Source: Neobacillus kokaensis
GTDB lineage: Bacteria > Bacillota > Bacilli > Bacillales > Cytobacillaceae
Direction of reading: 5' to 3'
Assembly: GCF_014656545.1 (NCBI RefSeq)
Contig: NZ_BNDS01000018.1
Span: 1 to 43,340 of the forward strand
DNA: 43,340 nucleotides
A program made the translations under genes and the position numbers. Positions 23,855 to 31,977 of the stretch are shown here, piece after piece; position 1 is the first letter of the stretch, and each line of letters begins with the position of its first letter. The notes beneath the pieces were generated by a model. That model ran no database searches, was not told the DNA's origin, and saw only the letters and a list, made by a program, of their open reading frames with translations.

Positions 23855-25477
23855 ATGACAACAGTAGGTTATTGGTTTATTGGCTTTGCAGTGGCTTATA
23901 CTTTTTTTCTAATCTTTGTAAGCCAGTTTGCGCGCAGGAAAGCAGTTGACGGGAATGGATTTTTCGTAGGAGGCCGTGGATTTAATACTCTTTTAGTAAC
24001 CGTATGTATTACAGGTCTTTTTTCTGGCTCCTCTTATATTGCCATTTTGGAACTTAGTTACCTGACAGGTATATCAGCAATATGGTATGGAGTTGCAGAA
24101 ACCATTCATGTACTTATTATTGCGTTAGTATTAATCGCGCCTTTTAGAAAAAAAGCGCTTGTCACGATTTCAGGATTATTAGGCGATCATTATGGAGAGA
24201 AGGTTCGGGGACTGGCAGGTGCGATTACTGCGTTTACCTTCCCAATGTGGTCGGTAGCAACCGCTCTTGCCTTTGCATCGGCACTTTCTGTTTTTACTGG
24301 CATATCGTTAATTTGGTCTGTTGCATTAACTGCCCTCTTGCTGCTTATCTATTTACAGTTTGGCGGCATGTGGTCGATTGGATTTACGCAGTTAAGCAAT
24401 GTCATCGTGTTTTTCATTATGCTTGCCATTGGAACATATGCTTTCTTTCTTAACCCTGGCATTGAAGGAATCAAAACATTATTTGCCCAAAAGCCGCAGA
24501 TGGCGTCTCTTGATGGGGCAGGCATTCAAACAATATTAGCTTGGTTTGGCACATTTTTATTTAACGTTATTCTTGCTCAGGCAGCTTTTCAAATGGCATT
24601 ATCTTGCAAAACACCCGCTCAAGGACGTAAAGGGTTAATTTATGCATCCTTGCTTGGCATCCCGTTAATTATCGGAGCTGTCATATTTGGCTTAGCGGCT
24701 GCACAGGTCGTTCCAAATGAAACACGCGGGCTGATTGCTGTTCCTCTTTATTTAATGGAAACTCTCCCGGCACCGCTAGTTGGCCTGTTTTTCCTAGGCT
24801 TTTGGGCCGCTGCTCTTAGCTGGGGCGCGCCGTGTCAATTCTCGGGTGCCACAAGTCTTGGCCGTGATGTTGGAAAAGCAATCAATTCAAAAGCAACAGA
24901 GCTTCAGCTTGTCCGTTACACAAAATGGTCATTAGTCATCCTGACCATTGTAATGGTCGGCTTTGCGGTATTGCGCTCAGAACAATCAGCATGGTGGAAT
25001 GTTCTTGCATGGGTAACTAGAAATTCTGCAACATTTGCACCAGTAGTAGCTGCCCTATTTTGGCCGGTCGTTACAAAGCGAGCCGCCCTTATTTCTCTTT
25101 TTACCGGTTCTTTCTCGGGGCTTTTATGGTATTCCCTTAGCGGATGGGCGATCAGTGATTTTTACTTAAATATTCATCCTGTCTGGATTGGGATGGTTGT
25201 GAATATCATTACCATTATTACAGCAAGTTTGATTGATAATAGAGGGAGTTGGGAATGGAGAGGCTCCTTTAAAAGTGCAGGTTTCTATGCTTTTCTATTT
25301 GCCGCAGCTTTGATCATTTTCATGATCCCTTCATTTCAAAGTCTGTATAAAAATGGGTTGATTGGTCTCTTTTTAATGCTGATAACTTCATGCTTATTTA
25401 TTAGCTGCATGGTTTTTATCAAAAGAAGGAATCCAAATCCTTCTCATATAAAAAGCGATTTAAAAGGAGTTGTTTAA
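23855..25477 (+). CDS. Sodium:solute symporter family transporter under SAM control
   Basis: 540-residue secondary transporter of the SSS family with about 13 membrane segments (first segment GYWFIGFAVAYTFFLIFVSQF). Family features include the glycine-rich VGGRGFNTLL after helix 1 and the SGSSYIAI segment in helix 2. The start is ATG 23855, with AGGGGG about 7 bases upstream; ATG 23801 lacks a site. The SAM riboswitch in its leader implies a role in methionine or organosulfur supply, for example uptake of methionine or a precursor. The substrate is an inference. The OsmC gene starts one base after its stop codon. Confidence 0.88.
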   Translation: MTTVGYWFIGFAVAYTFFLIFVSQFARRKAVDGNGFFVGGRGFNTLLVTVCITGLFSGSSYIAILELSYLTGISAIWYGVAETIHVLIIALVLIAPFRKKALVTISGLLGDHYGEKVRGLAGAITAFTFPMWSVATALAFASALSVFTGISLIWSVALTALLLLIYLQFGGMWSIGFTQLSNVIVFFIMLAIGTYAFFLNPGIEGIKTLFAQKPQMASLDGAGIQTILAWFGTFLFNVILAQAAFQMALSCKTPAQGRKGLIYASLLGIPLIIGAVIFGLAAAQVVPNETRGLIAVPLYLMETLPAPLVGLFFLGFWAAALSWGAPCQFSGATSLGRDVGKAINSKATELQLVRYTKWSLVILTIVMVGFAVLRSEQSAWWNVLAWVTRNSATFAPVVAALFWPVVTKRAALISLFTGSFSGLLWYSLSGWAISDFYLNIHPVWIGMVVNIITIITASLIDNRGSWEWRGSFKSAGFYAFLFAAALIIFMIPSFQSLYKNGLIGLFLMLITSCLFISCMVFIKRRNPNPSHIKSDLKGVV

Positions 25478-25478
25478 C

Positions 25479-25937
25479 ATGACAGTCAAAGATTCGGTTC
25501 ACTTAAGAAAAATAGAAGTCAATACAGAATGGAAAAAGAATGTCCAAACTGAACATTTCGTCAGAGGGTTTCAATTTTTAGTTGATGAGCCAAAGAAGAT
25601 CGGAGGCGATAATGAAGCCCCTACTCCATTGGAATATGTGCTAGGTTCCTTTAATGGTTGCTTATTGGTTGTTATTGATTTAGCCGCAAAAGATTTAGGT
25701 TTTCACTATGATGACATTGATATTTCAAGTGTTGCGATCGTTGACCGCAGAGGCCTTGCCGGCACTGCAGATGTTTCTCCATACTATCAATCCGTAGAAA
25801 ATAACATTGTCTTTCATACAGCAGAATCAGCTGCAAGACTGGAAGAATTAAAAGAAATTGTCTTGAAACGATGCCCTTTATATAATTTACTGAAAAATGC
25901 GGGTATTAATATTCAATTAAATTGGGGAATTAAATAA
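25479..25937 (+). CDS. OsmC-family protein
   Basis: 152-residue OsmC/Ohr-fold protein. Two cysteines are placed as in the peroxidase family: Cys61 in GSFNGCLLVVIDL and Cys132 in LKRCPLYNLL. It could reduce organic hydroperoxides or act on sulfur compounds. AAAGGAG at 25463-25469 precedes ATG 25479, which follows the symporter stop codon by one base, so the two are co-translated under the SAM riboswitch. An OsmC gene in a SAM-controlled operon is unusual to my knowledge, and hints at thiol or sulfur metabolism rather than simple stress defence. Confidence 0.88.
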   Translation: MTVKDSVHLRKIEVNTEWKKNVQTEHFVRGFQFLVDEPKKIGGDNEAPTPLEYVLGSFNGCLLVVIDLAAKDLGFHYDDIDISSVAIVDRRGLAGTADVSPYYQSVENNIVFHTAESAARLEELKEIVLKRCPLYNLLKNAGINIQLNWGIK

Positions 25938-26029
25938 CCCAATCCTCCTCAAACTATGTGAAAAATGGTTTAGGTGAAAAATCATAGCGTTGATATTAAA
26001 TAATTTCAAAAAGTTTGCAGTTAACATAG

Positions 26030-26067
26030 CTACAGTGAACCGTACCATAAGTAAATGAGGTTTTTTT
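26030..26067 (+). repeat. Intergenic hairpin repeat, copy D
   Basis: Core CAGTGAACCGTACCATAAG followed by TAAATGAGG and a seven-T run. The left CCTCAT arm is missing. It lies about 90 bases after the OsmC stop codon. Confidence 0.6.
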
Positions 26068-26239
26068 GAAAGTTAGCAACAGCACCATTCCAATGTAAGC
26101 GAAAGGTACTATCTTATTAAATAAAAAATTCTTTGCATGAAAGCTTGTTTGGATTTCGAAAAGTTCATAAAGAGAATTCGGCTAAAATAACCAAAAAGAC
26201 AAGAGGTTTCTCAAATCGTCCCATTTACGGAAATTTCGG

Positions 26240-26277
26240 GACAGTCCCCCGCTGTCATATTCTAGCGAGGGACTGTC
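26240..26277. repeat. Strong GC-rich hairpin
   Basis: GACAGTCCCCCGCT at 26240-26253 pairs with AGCGAGGGACTGTC at 26264-26277 with one mismatch. GGGACAGTC at the left base also matches GACTGTCCC at 26376-26384. No T-run, so it is not a normal terminator. Probably a small palindromic repeat. Confidence 0.55.
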
Positions 26278-26325
26278 GGCTTATCTCTTACCCACTCGCA
26301 AAGACATCTAATATTTAGGTTTAAT

Positions 26326-26380
26326 GAAAAAAAGCCAGTCTCATCAACGAAGTTTTATTTCTAACTCGGTGAGGAGACTG
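26326..26380 (-). terminator. Terminator after the WHH toxin gene
   Basis: On the minus strand CAGTCTC-C-TCA pairs with TGA-T-GAGACTG, then GCTTTTTTTC. The stem arms are 26336-26346 and 26370-26380. Confidence 0.6.
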
Positions 26381-26431
26381 TCCCTTATATTTAGGCATTA
26401 ATCATTTCAAGCGTAATTCCTTACAATATTT

Positions 26432-27232
26432 TTATAACGAGCCCCAAATAGACTTACCTCCAGTATGTCCCGTTTTTTCATGTATCGTTTTATCGACTAA
26501 TTGAAAATATCCTGTTTTTTGATGATGATGCCATACGTATCCAGTAGGGGTGAGACCATTAGCTATTTCTGCTCTTTGTGTTGCATTAAAGGAATATTTA
26601 AAATTAACATCTAGTTGAGTTTTAAGTTTTAGTTGAGCATTCAAATTATTAAATTGTGCAGTATTACTACTTTTAAGTAGACTATCTGGAATAGTAAAAT
26701 TGGCTTTGCTTTTAAAGAGTGGAAAACCATTATTATCAAAAGGTATTCCTGTCACACTGTGTTTTTTACCAGCTAAATGCTGATTTCTAATTGGAATAAA
26801 TTTATAATCCGTTTTTAAGGACTGTTTTACGTGTAATTTATCTGAAATCCTTTTAATTGTAAGTTGAGCTATTTTAACCCAACTTCTTGTTCTAATACCA
26901 TCTTCTCCGATTAATTGAAGGTACTCGTCATACTCTTCATCGGATTCAAATTGCTCTCTTGGGATAATATCAGGTTTTACTTCACTATATGAATCAGCCC
27001 ATGTCTCTACCTCAACACCAGAGTCAACTAATTCTTGTATATCTTCTTCAGTGTAGCCTTCGTCTTGCTCAGATTCCTCATCCACCATTTCATCTTGGTC
27101 ATAATTCTCATATGTATTGTCTTCCACCTGATACGAATTATCAGGAACAGCAAATGTTAGGTTTGAATGGACTGAAATTACCATTGTAAAGATAACTAAT
27201 GCTGTCAAGGTTCTCAAAAATCCGCTTACCAT
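26432..27232 (-). CDS. Secreted WHH-type nuclease toxin
   Basis: 266-residue exported protein. Sec signal peptide LRTLTALVIFTMVIS with likely cleavage after TFA. Residues 35-70 are very acidic. The C-terminus holds an HNH/ENDO VII-superfamily WHH nuclease: AGKKHSVTGIPFDNNGFPLF, then TGYVWHHHQKTGYFQLV (Trp234, His235-237, Gln238), then HEKTGHTGGKSIWGS (His251, His256). This is the standard toxin end of polymorphic toxins, which cut DNA or RNA of rivals. GGGAGAAG precedes ATG 27232. Here it has a simple Sec signal instead of an LXG or repeat-rich delivery module. The divergent SUKH protein is the probable immunity partner. Confidence 0.85.
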   Translation of the reverse strand: MVSGFLRTLTALVIFTMVISVHSNLTFAVPDNSYQVEDNTYENYDQDEMVDEESEQDEGYTEEDIQELVDSGVEVETWADSYSEVKPDIIPREQFESDEEYDEYLQLIGEDGIRTRSWVKIAQLTIKRISDKLHVKQSLKTDYKFIPIRNQHLAGKKHSVTGIPFDNNGFPLFKSKANFTIPDSLLKSSNTAQFNNLNAQLKLKTQLDVNFKYSFNATQRAEIANGLTPTGYVWHHHQKTGYFQLVDKTIHEKTGHTGGKSIWGSL

Positions 27233-27253
27233 TTATCACTTCTCCCATCTATT

Positions 27254-27262
27254 TGGTATAAT
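27254..27262 (+). promoter_or_regulatory. Extended -10 promoter of the SUKH gene
   Basis: TGGTATAAT is a consensus extended -10. Transcription would start near 27269, which favours the start codon at 27304. Confidence 0.5.
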
Positions 27263-27303
27263 TGATATAATAACACAAATTAATGGAAGATGGTGTAAAA
27301 AAT

Positions 27304-28119
27304 ATGAAAATATGGAAAGATGTTTATTCCCCTGATATAGTTTTGGATCCATTAACAGATGAAGATATTACATCTGCTGAAAAATTCTTTAATATAAAAC
27401 TTCCAAAAGAATATATTAAACTACTGTCTATACAAAATGGTGGTTATTTAAATCCAACTTTAGCTCCGGTAAGTTTTAATAGTCACTGGGGAGAGGGAAT
27501 TGTTCAAATAGAATTTCTTTTTGGCATTAAGAAAGGCAAAGGGATTTTGGAGACATATTCACTGCTTGATGAATGGGGAGTTGTAAATAAAGGTTATATT
27601 GTCATTAGCGGGGATGGACACCATTGGATTGTTTTAAATTACAGTTCAAACTTGAAGACGCCAACTGTATCCTACATCGATTCGCAAACAGGAGACGTAC
27701 AGCACATGTTTTCTTCATTTGCTGAGATGTTACAAAGCCTTTATGGCAGTTCAGCCAATCATATTGATTATCAAAATGAATTAGTAGATAGATTCTCTAA
27801 GAATCCTTCGTTAGAAGAAGCAAAAAGACTAACAAATAGCAATGATGAGGATGCTATTTATACTGGATTCGAATACTGGGAGAAAACTAACCGAGATCTT
27901 CCTGAGTTATTTGAAGTTCTATTACAACATATTCAGTCCTCAAAATACCTTTCTACTCAGGAATTAGCTGTCCGTATACTTTGGCAGAAAGTCATAACAG
28001 GAGTCATAAAGGAAAAGCCATCTATTAAAAGAATTATAGAAACCATTCCTACCTCACCTCTTGAAATCATCCAAGAATATAAGGCAGAAATAGAGGAGTC
28101 CTATACAAATCTGAAGTAA
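27304..28119 (+). CDS. SMI1/KNR4 (SUKH) family protein, likely immunity protein
   Basis: 271-residue protein. The SUKH domain covers about residues 10-150: DPLTDEDITSAEKFFNIKLP then EYIKLLSIQNGGYLNPTLAP, and a conserved GDGHHWIVLNY. SUKH proteins are the commonest immunity proteins against HNH-type toxins. The C-terminal 110 residues are helical and extend well past a typical single SUKH domain. ATG 27304 is preferred because GGAAGATGGTG lies upstream and the promoter is at 27254; ATG 27283 has neither. It is divergent from the WHH nuclease gene, so the pair probably forms a toxin-immunity unit. Confidence 0.82.
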   Translation: MKIWKDVYSPDIVLDPLTDEDITSAEKFFNIKLPKEYIKLLSIQNGGYLNPTLAPVSFNSHWGEGIVQIEFLFGIKKGKGILETYSLLDEWGVVNKGYIVISGDGHHWIVLNYSSNLKTPTVSYIDSQTGDVQHMFSSFAEMLQSLYGSSANHIDYQNELVDRFSKNPSLEEAKRLTNSNDEDAIYTGFEYWEKTNRDLPELFEVLLQHIQSSKYLSTQELAVRILWQKVITGVIKEKPSIKRIIETIPTSPLEIIQEYKAEIEESYTNLK

Positions 28120-28174
28120 TTCTGTAGTTCAGTTTTCTTAGCAGCCACTATCCTAATGATGAAAAAAAAGAATA

Positions 28175-28399
28175 TTGAGAGCGAATTTGTTTCACAATGC
28201 TCTTGATAACTTTCAAATGGAGTTCCAAATTTGGATTGGAAATATGGATTATAAAATGGATATTGACGGTATCTTAGGTTTTGACTTTATTTATGCCTCT
28301 AAGCTTGTAATTGATAGGAAAGAGAATCCAAAAATCCTAAATAAATCTTTAATGGGTCCATCAATAGGGCCCATTTACCTGTCTTTTAACCTCATTTAG
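28175..28399 (+). pseudogene. Remnant of a retropepsin-like aspartyl protease gene
   Basis: The frame contains MDYKMDIDGILGFDFIYASK then LVIDRKE, matching the C-terminal IDGILGxDFL..A..VID signature of bacterial aspartyl protease-family proteins. The N-terminal half with the catalytic Asp is absent, and there is no ribosome site. The C-terminal part runs into repeat copy E. A truncated gene. Confidence 0.45.
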
Positions 28400-28435
28400 A
28401 TGTGTCATGGTGAACTGTACCATAAGTTAAATATT
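28388..28435 (+). repeat. Intergenic hairpin repeat, copy E
   Basis: AACCTCATTTAGATGTGTC, then ATGGTGAACTGTACCATAAG. Here the inner ATGGT and ACCAT pair, while the right outer arm has decayed (GTTAAATATTTT). Confidence 0.6.
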
Positions 28436-28457
28436 TTATCTGTTAAATTAATATTTC

Positions 28458-28495
28458 AGATCTTCTATTATTAGAGTTAATAGAAGATCTTTTTT
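28458..28495 (+). terminator. Perfect 12-bp terminator before the helicase gene
   Basis: AGATCTTCTATT at 28458-28469 pairs with AATAGAAGATCT at 28479-28490, then TTTTTATT. It isolates the helicase gene from upstream transcription. Confidence 0.85.
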
Positions 28496-28582
28496 ATTAC
28501 CCGAGAATATAGTACAATTTGCTCATATCCAATATATAACATTACTGATATAGATAGTAAATTCAGGGGTAGGAGCAATTCA

Positions 28583-31396
28583 ATGGAATCGGTTGAAAAG
28601 AAATTGATTGTTAATTCCGAAAAGGGGAATTTATTAAGAGAGTTAGTAAAATCAATGGCAGAGTGCCAGCGGTTTTATTTCAGTGTCGCATTTATTAATT
28701 TTAGCGGCCTGCAACTTCTCCTCGATCCCTTAAAGGAAGCGGAGAATAAAGGTATTAAAGGAAAAATCATTACTTCTACATATCTCAACTTTACCGATGC
28801 AAAGGCATTAGAAAAAATTACAGAATTTAAGAATGTCGATTTAAAGGTTTTTGTAACAGATAAAGAAATTGGCTTCCATACAAAAGCATACATATTCGAA
28901 TACAATGACCAGTACAAGGTCATTATTGGGTCATCCAATATCACTCAAAGTGCGTTAAAAAGTAATATTGAATGGAATGTTGAAATCATTGCGAAGGAGA
29001 ATGGCCGGTTTATTCAAGATGTGTTAAAGGAATATGACTATCTGTGGAATATGAGTGAAGCTGCAGATGAGGATTTTATTACGAGATATGAAGATTTCCT
29101 AAAAAGCTTTAAAAGTTCGCAAATCACCCATCAAATGATTTATGAAAATAAGCAGTATATTGTGCCAAATAGAATGCAGAAGAGGGCAACGGAAAACCTA
29201 TATAGACTGCGAGGTTTTGGCGAGAAAAAGGCGCTTGTTATTGCCGCAACCGGTACTGGTAAAACGTATATGTCGGCATTTGATGTTAAGAATGTGAAGC
29301 CGAGGAAACTACTATTTATTGTCCATCGGGAAGAGATTTTAAAGAAGGCTAAAGAGACATTTGAACTGCTCTTACCGAATGAGCGGCTAACCTTTGGTCT
29401 TCTTACGGGTAATCATAAGCAGAAACATGTGGATTACGTGTTTGCTACGATTCAAACCATATCTAAATGCTTTCATGAATTTGAAAAGGATGAGTTTGAT
29501 TATCTCATCATTGACGAGGCGCACCATGCGACAAGCCCGACTTATCAAACAGTTATTAATTATTTTGAACCAAAGTTCACCCTGGGGATGACGGCAACGC
29601 CGGAACGAAGCGATGGCTATAATGTATTTGACTTGTTTGATAATAATGTGGCACTTGAAGTTCGTTTACATGAGGCGTTAGAGGATGAGCTAGTAATTCC
29701 GTTTCATTATTTTGGGATAACCGATATTGATGGCATTGACTTAAGCGATGTGGATATTGACGATATTACCGAAATCACCAAGAGATTAAAGGTAAATGAG
29801 CGGGTAGATTTCATTATAGAAAAAATGGACTTTTATGGTCATGACGGGGAGAAAAGAAAAGGTCTTGGTTTCTGTGTAAGCATTGAGCATGCTCAATATA
29901 TGGCTAGAGAGTTTAATAACAGAGGCTATAAAAGTGTGTGTTTAACGGGAACTGACTCGTCAGAAACACGGGAACGATATATACATTGCTTAGAAAATGA
30001 TCAGGACGAATTGGAATTTATTTTTACCGTTGATATTTTTAATGAAGGAGTAGATATTCCTTCTGTCAATACCGTTCTCATGTTAAGACCGACCAACTCT
30101 CCAATTGTGTTTATTCAGCAATTGGGAAGAGGTTTGCGGAAGCATAAGAATAAAGAATTCTTAACTGTCCTTGATTTTATCGGCAATCATAATAAAACGT
30201 TCCTCATTGCATTAGCGTTAAATGGTAGTCGTTATTATGATAAGGAAAGCTTGAAGGTTGCGATTGCTACCGGTTTTGCAAATATACCCGGAGCCACTCA
30301 TATCCAAATGGATAAGATTTCACAGGAGAGAATTTTGGCTCAGATTGATAGTGAAAACTTTAACTCGATGAAGTATTTAAAAGAAGAGTATTTCGAGTTT
30401 AAAAAGCTAAATCAGGGGAGAGTACCTTTATTACTAATGGATTACATGAAATATGATGGTGCCCCGGACCCTGTTAAATTTATTGATCGGGAAAAAACGT
30501 ATTTGCAATTTGTAGCTAAAGTTGAAAAGGATGATAAACTAAAAAGCCTTTTAGTAAATGATGCATTTGAGGGAACCTTAAAGGAGTTATCAAGTAAGCT
30601 GCCACTAAAGCGAATCTATGAATTTGTGATCATCCGTTATTTATTAGACTACGAGGAAATAAATTTAGAAATCGCCAAGCGGCAAATTTTAAAGATGATT
30701 CATGATGTGGATGATGATAGTATACTTCATGCTTTTGAAACCTTGAATCAAAATTACTATGACAGTGTTCAGCTTAAGAATAAGCCTAAATTGGTTAATT
30801 ATAGTAATGGGAGATTGAACAAGACAGCCATGTTTAAAGGGTTGCTAGTAAATGAAGAGTCCCGTCAATTTATTGAGGATATCATTAATTACGGGATATT
30901 CCGCTATGAAAAGGAATTTAAAGCCGAATACTTCGGTGTTCCGCATTTTAAATTATATGAGCAATATCAAATGGTGGAGGCCGCGTTATTATCGAATTAT
31001 CGTAAAATCCATACCTCATTTAGGGGATCGGGCCTTCTGACAAATGGCAATGACTATTTCTTATTTATCGATCTTCATAAGGAAGAAGATATTAAAGAAA
31101 GCATCGACTATAAAGATAAATTTATCGATGAACGCTATTTTCAATGGCAAACGCCAAATAGTACTTCGCAAAATACTGATAGAGGGCAGAACATTATTTA
31201 CAATGAACACCGTGGGATTAATCTCCATTTATTTGTTAGGAAGTATAGCAAAATTGACGGAAAGAATGAGCCTTTTATTTATATTGGAAAAGGAAATACC
31301 GTCCATTTTGAAGGTGAGAAACCAATCACGGTCCAATTAAAACTAGAAAACGAAATTCCTTCCACTTTATTTACCGAGTTTACAAAAAAAGTATAG
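28583..31396 (+). CDS. PLD-nuclease / SF2 helicase / DUF3427 fusion protein
   Basis: 937-residue multidomain protein. Residues 1-160 form a phospholipase D-like nuclease domain with one HxK motif (His99-Thr-Lys101) and the downstream GSSN element. Residues 195-530 form a superfamily 2 helicase: Walker A ATGTGKT near 222, DEAH box IIDEAHHA near 310, TATPERSDG, and the helicase C motifs IFNEGVDIPSVN and QQLGRGLRK. The C-terminal third is the DUF3427 region. ATG 28583 has TAGGAGC upstream. Such proteins are found in mobile and defence-like regions of bacteria. Nucleic-acid cleavage coupled to translocation is inferred. It is convergent with a Nudix gene, and a nuclease-like gene lies beyond. Confidence 0.9.
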   Translation: MESVEKKLIVNSEKGNLLRELVKSMAECQRFYFSVAFINFSGLQLLLDPLKEAENKGIKGKIITSTYLNFTDAKALEKITEFKNVDLKVFVTDKEIGFHTKAYIFEYNDQYKVIIGSSNITQSALKSNIEWNVEIIAKENGRFIQDVLKEYDYLWNMSEAADEDFITRYEDFLKSFKSSQITHQMIYENKQYIVPNRMQKRATENLYRLRGFGEKKALVIAATGTGKTYMSAFDVKNVKPRKLLFIVHREEILKKAKETFELLLPNERLTFGLLTGNHKQKHVDYVFATIQTISKCFHEFEKDEFDYLIIDEAHHATSPTYQTVINYFEPKFTLGMTATPERSDGYNVFDLFDNNVALEVRLHEALEDELVIPFHYFGITDIDGIDLSDVDIDDITEITKRLKVNERVDFIIEKMDFYGHDGEKRKGLGFCVSIEHAQYMAREFNNRGYKSVCLTGTDSSETRERYIHCLENDQDELEFIFTVDIFNEGVDIPSVNTVLMLRPTNSPIVFIQQLGRGLRKHKNKEFLTVLDFIGNHNKTFLIALALNGSRYYDKESLKVAIATGFANIPGATHIQMDKISQERILAQIDSENFNSMKYLKEEYFEFKKLNQGRVPLLLMDYMKYDGAPDPVKFIDREKTYLQFVAKVEKDDKLKSLLVNDAFEGTLKELSSKLPLKRIYEFVIIRYLLDYEEINLEIAKRQILKMIHDVDDDSILHAFETLNQNYYDSVQLKNKPKLVNYSNGRLNKTAMFKGLLVNEESRQFIEDIINYGIFRYEKEFKAEYFGVPHFKLYEQYQMVEAALLSNYRKIHTSFRGSGLLTNGNDYFLFIDLHKEEDIKESIDYKDKFIDERYFQWQTPNSTSQNTDRGQNIIYNEHRGINLHLFVRKYSKIDGKNEPFIYIGKGNTVHFEGEKPITVQLKLENEIPSTLFTEFTKKV

Positions 31397-31424
31397 TCTT
31401 CTCATTGCGAGAAGACTATTTTTC
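31393..31424. terminator. Bidirectional terminator overlapping two stop codons
   Basis: ATAGTCTTCTC at 31393-31403 pairs perfectly with GAGAAGACTAT at 31409-31419. The left arm includes the helicase stop codon (31394-31396), the right arm the stop codon of the Nudix gene (31418-31416). T-runs lie on both strands. Confidence 0.9.
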
Positions 31425-31814
31425 TTGGATTAATTGCTCAACTGCCGGAATATCTGCCGGAGCCCATTTAAGCGATTCTAAATTTTCTCTTTTTAGCCAG
31501 ATTAGTTTTGAATGTTCATTTGCTGTCGGTGTTCCCTCGACGACACGACATTTAATCGATAGTAAATTAATAATAAACGTATCGTATTCATGTGTATTAT
31601 CATTAAATACTTCTTTAAAGGTTTCAATTTTACAGTCTAGCTCTTCTGAAATTTCTCTTTCAAGCGCAGAATAGATGTCTTCGTTGGCTTCTACTTTTCC
31701 ACCTGGGAACTCCCACATATTCGGAATAGACATCGCCGGCGACCTAAGTGCACAAAGAATTTCTTGTTGACCATTTTCAATAATTGCTGCAACTACTTTT
31801 ACGTGCTTTTTCAT
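31416..31814 (-). CDS. Nudix (MutT-like) nucleotide pyrophosphohydrolase
   Basis: 132-residue Nudix hydrolase. The Nudix box is complete: Gly39, Glu45, then REISEELD (Arg53-Glu54, Glu57-Glu58). The opening KHVKVVAAIIENGQQEILCALRS and WEFPGGKVE match MutT-type enzymes that hydrolyse oxidised or damaged dNTPs such as 8-oxo-dGTP. The start is ATG 31814, with GGGAGG about 5 bases upstream, preferred over TTG 31829, which lies before that site. Convergent with the helicase gene. Nudix genes are known to occur near DUF3427 helicases, but joint function is an inference. Confidence 0.93.
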   Translation of the reverse strand: MKKHVKVVAAIIENGQQEILCALRSPAMSIPNMWEFPGGKVEANEDIYSALEREISEELDCKIETFKEVFNDNTHEYDTFIINLLSIKCRVVEGTPTANEHSKLIWLKRENLESLKWAPADIPAVEQLIQEK

Positions 31815-31904
31815 GTTTGCCTCCCACAAAGATTCTCATATTTAATGATACCATTTTTTAAAAAAAGATTCTTAATATACTTTATAAGAAGTGATTTTTA
31901 AAAC

Positions 31905-31932
31905 TTAAAAAGCTGCAGTTTAATCTGCAGCT
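31905..31932 (-). terminator. Terminator after the HsdR-N-like gene
   Basis: AGCTGCAG at 31911-31918 pairs with CTGCAGCT at 31925-31932. On the minus strand it is followed by TTTTTAAG. Confidence 0.75.
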
Positions 31933-31977
31933 AGTAGAAGTGAATATGCATTTTCTAGATGGACAACTATTCAGCTT

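Noticed and set aside
26133..26318. Plus-strand open frame of 61 codons
   Set aside because: No ribosome site, and it runs through the strong palindrome at 26240-26277, which explains its sequence.
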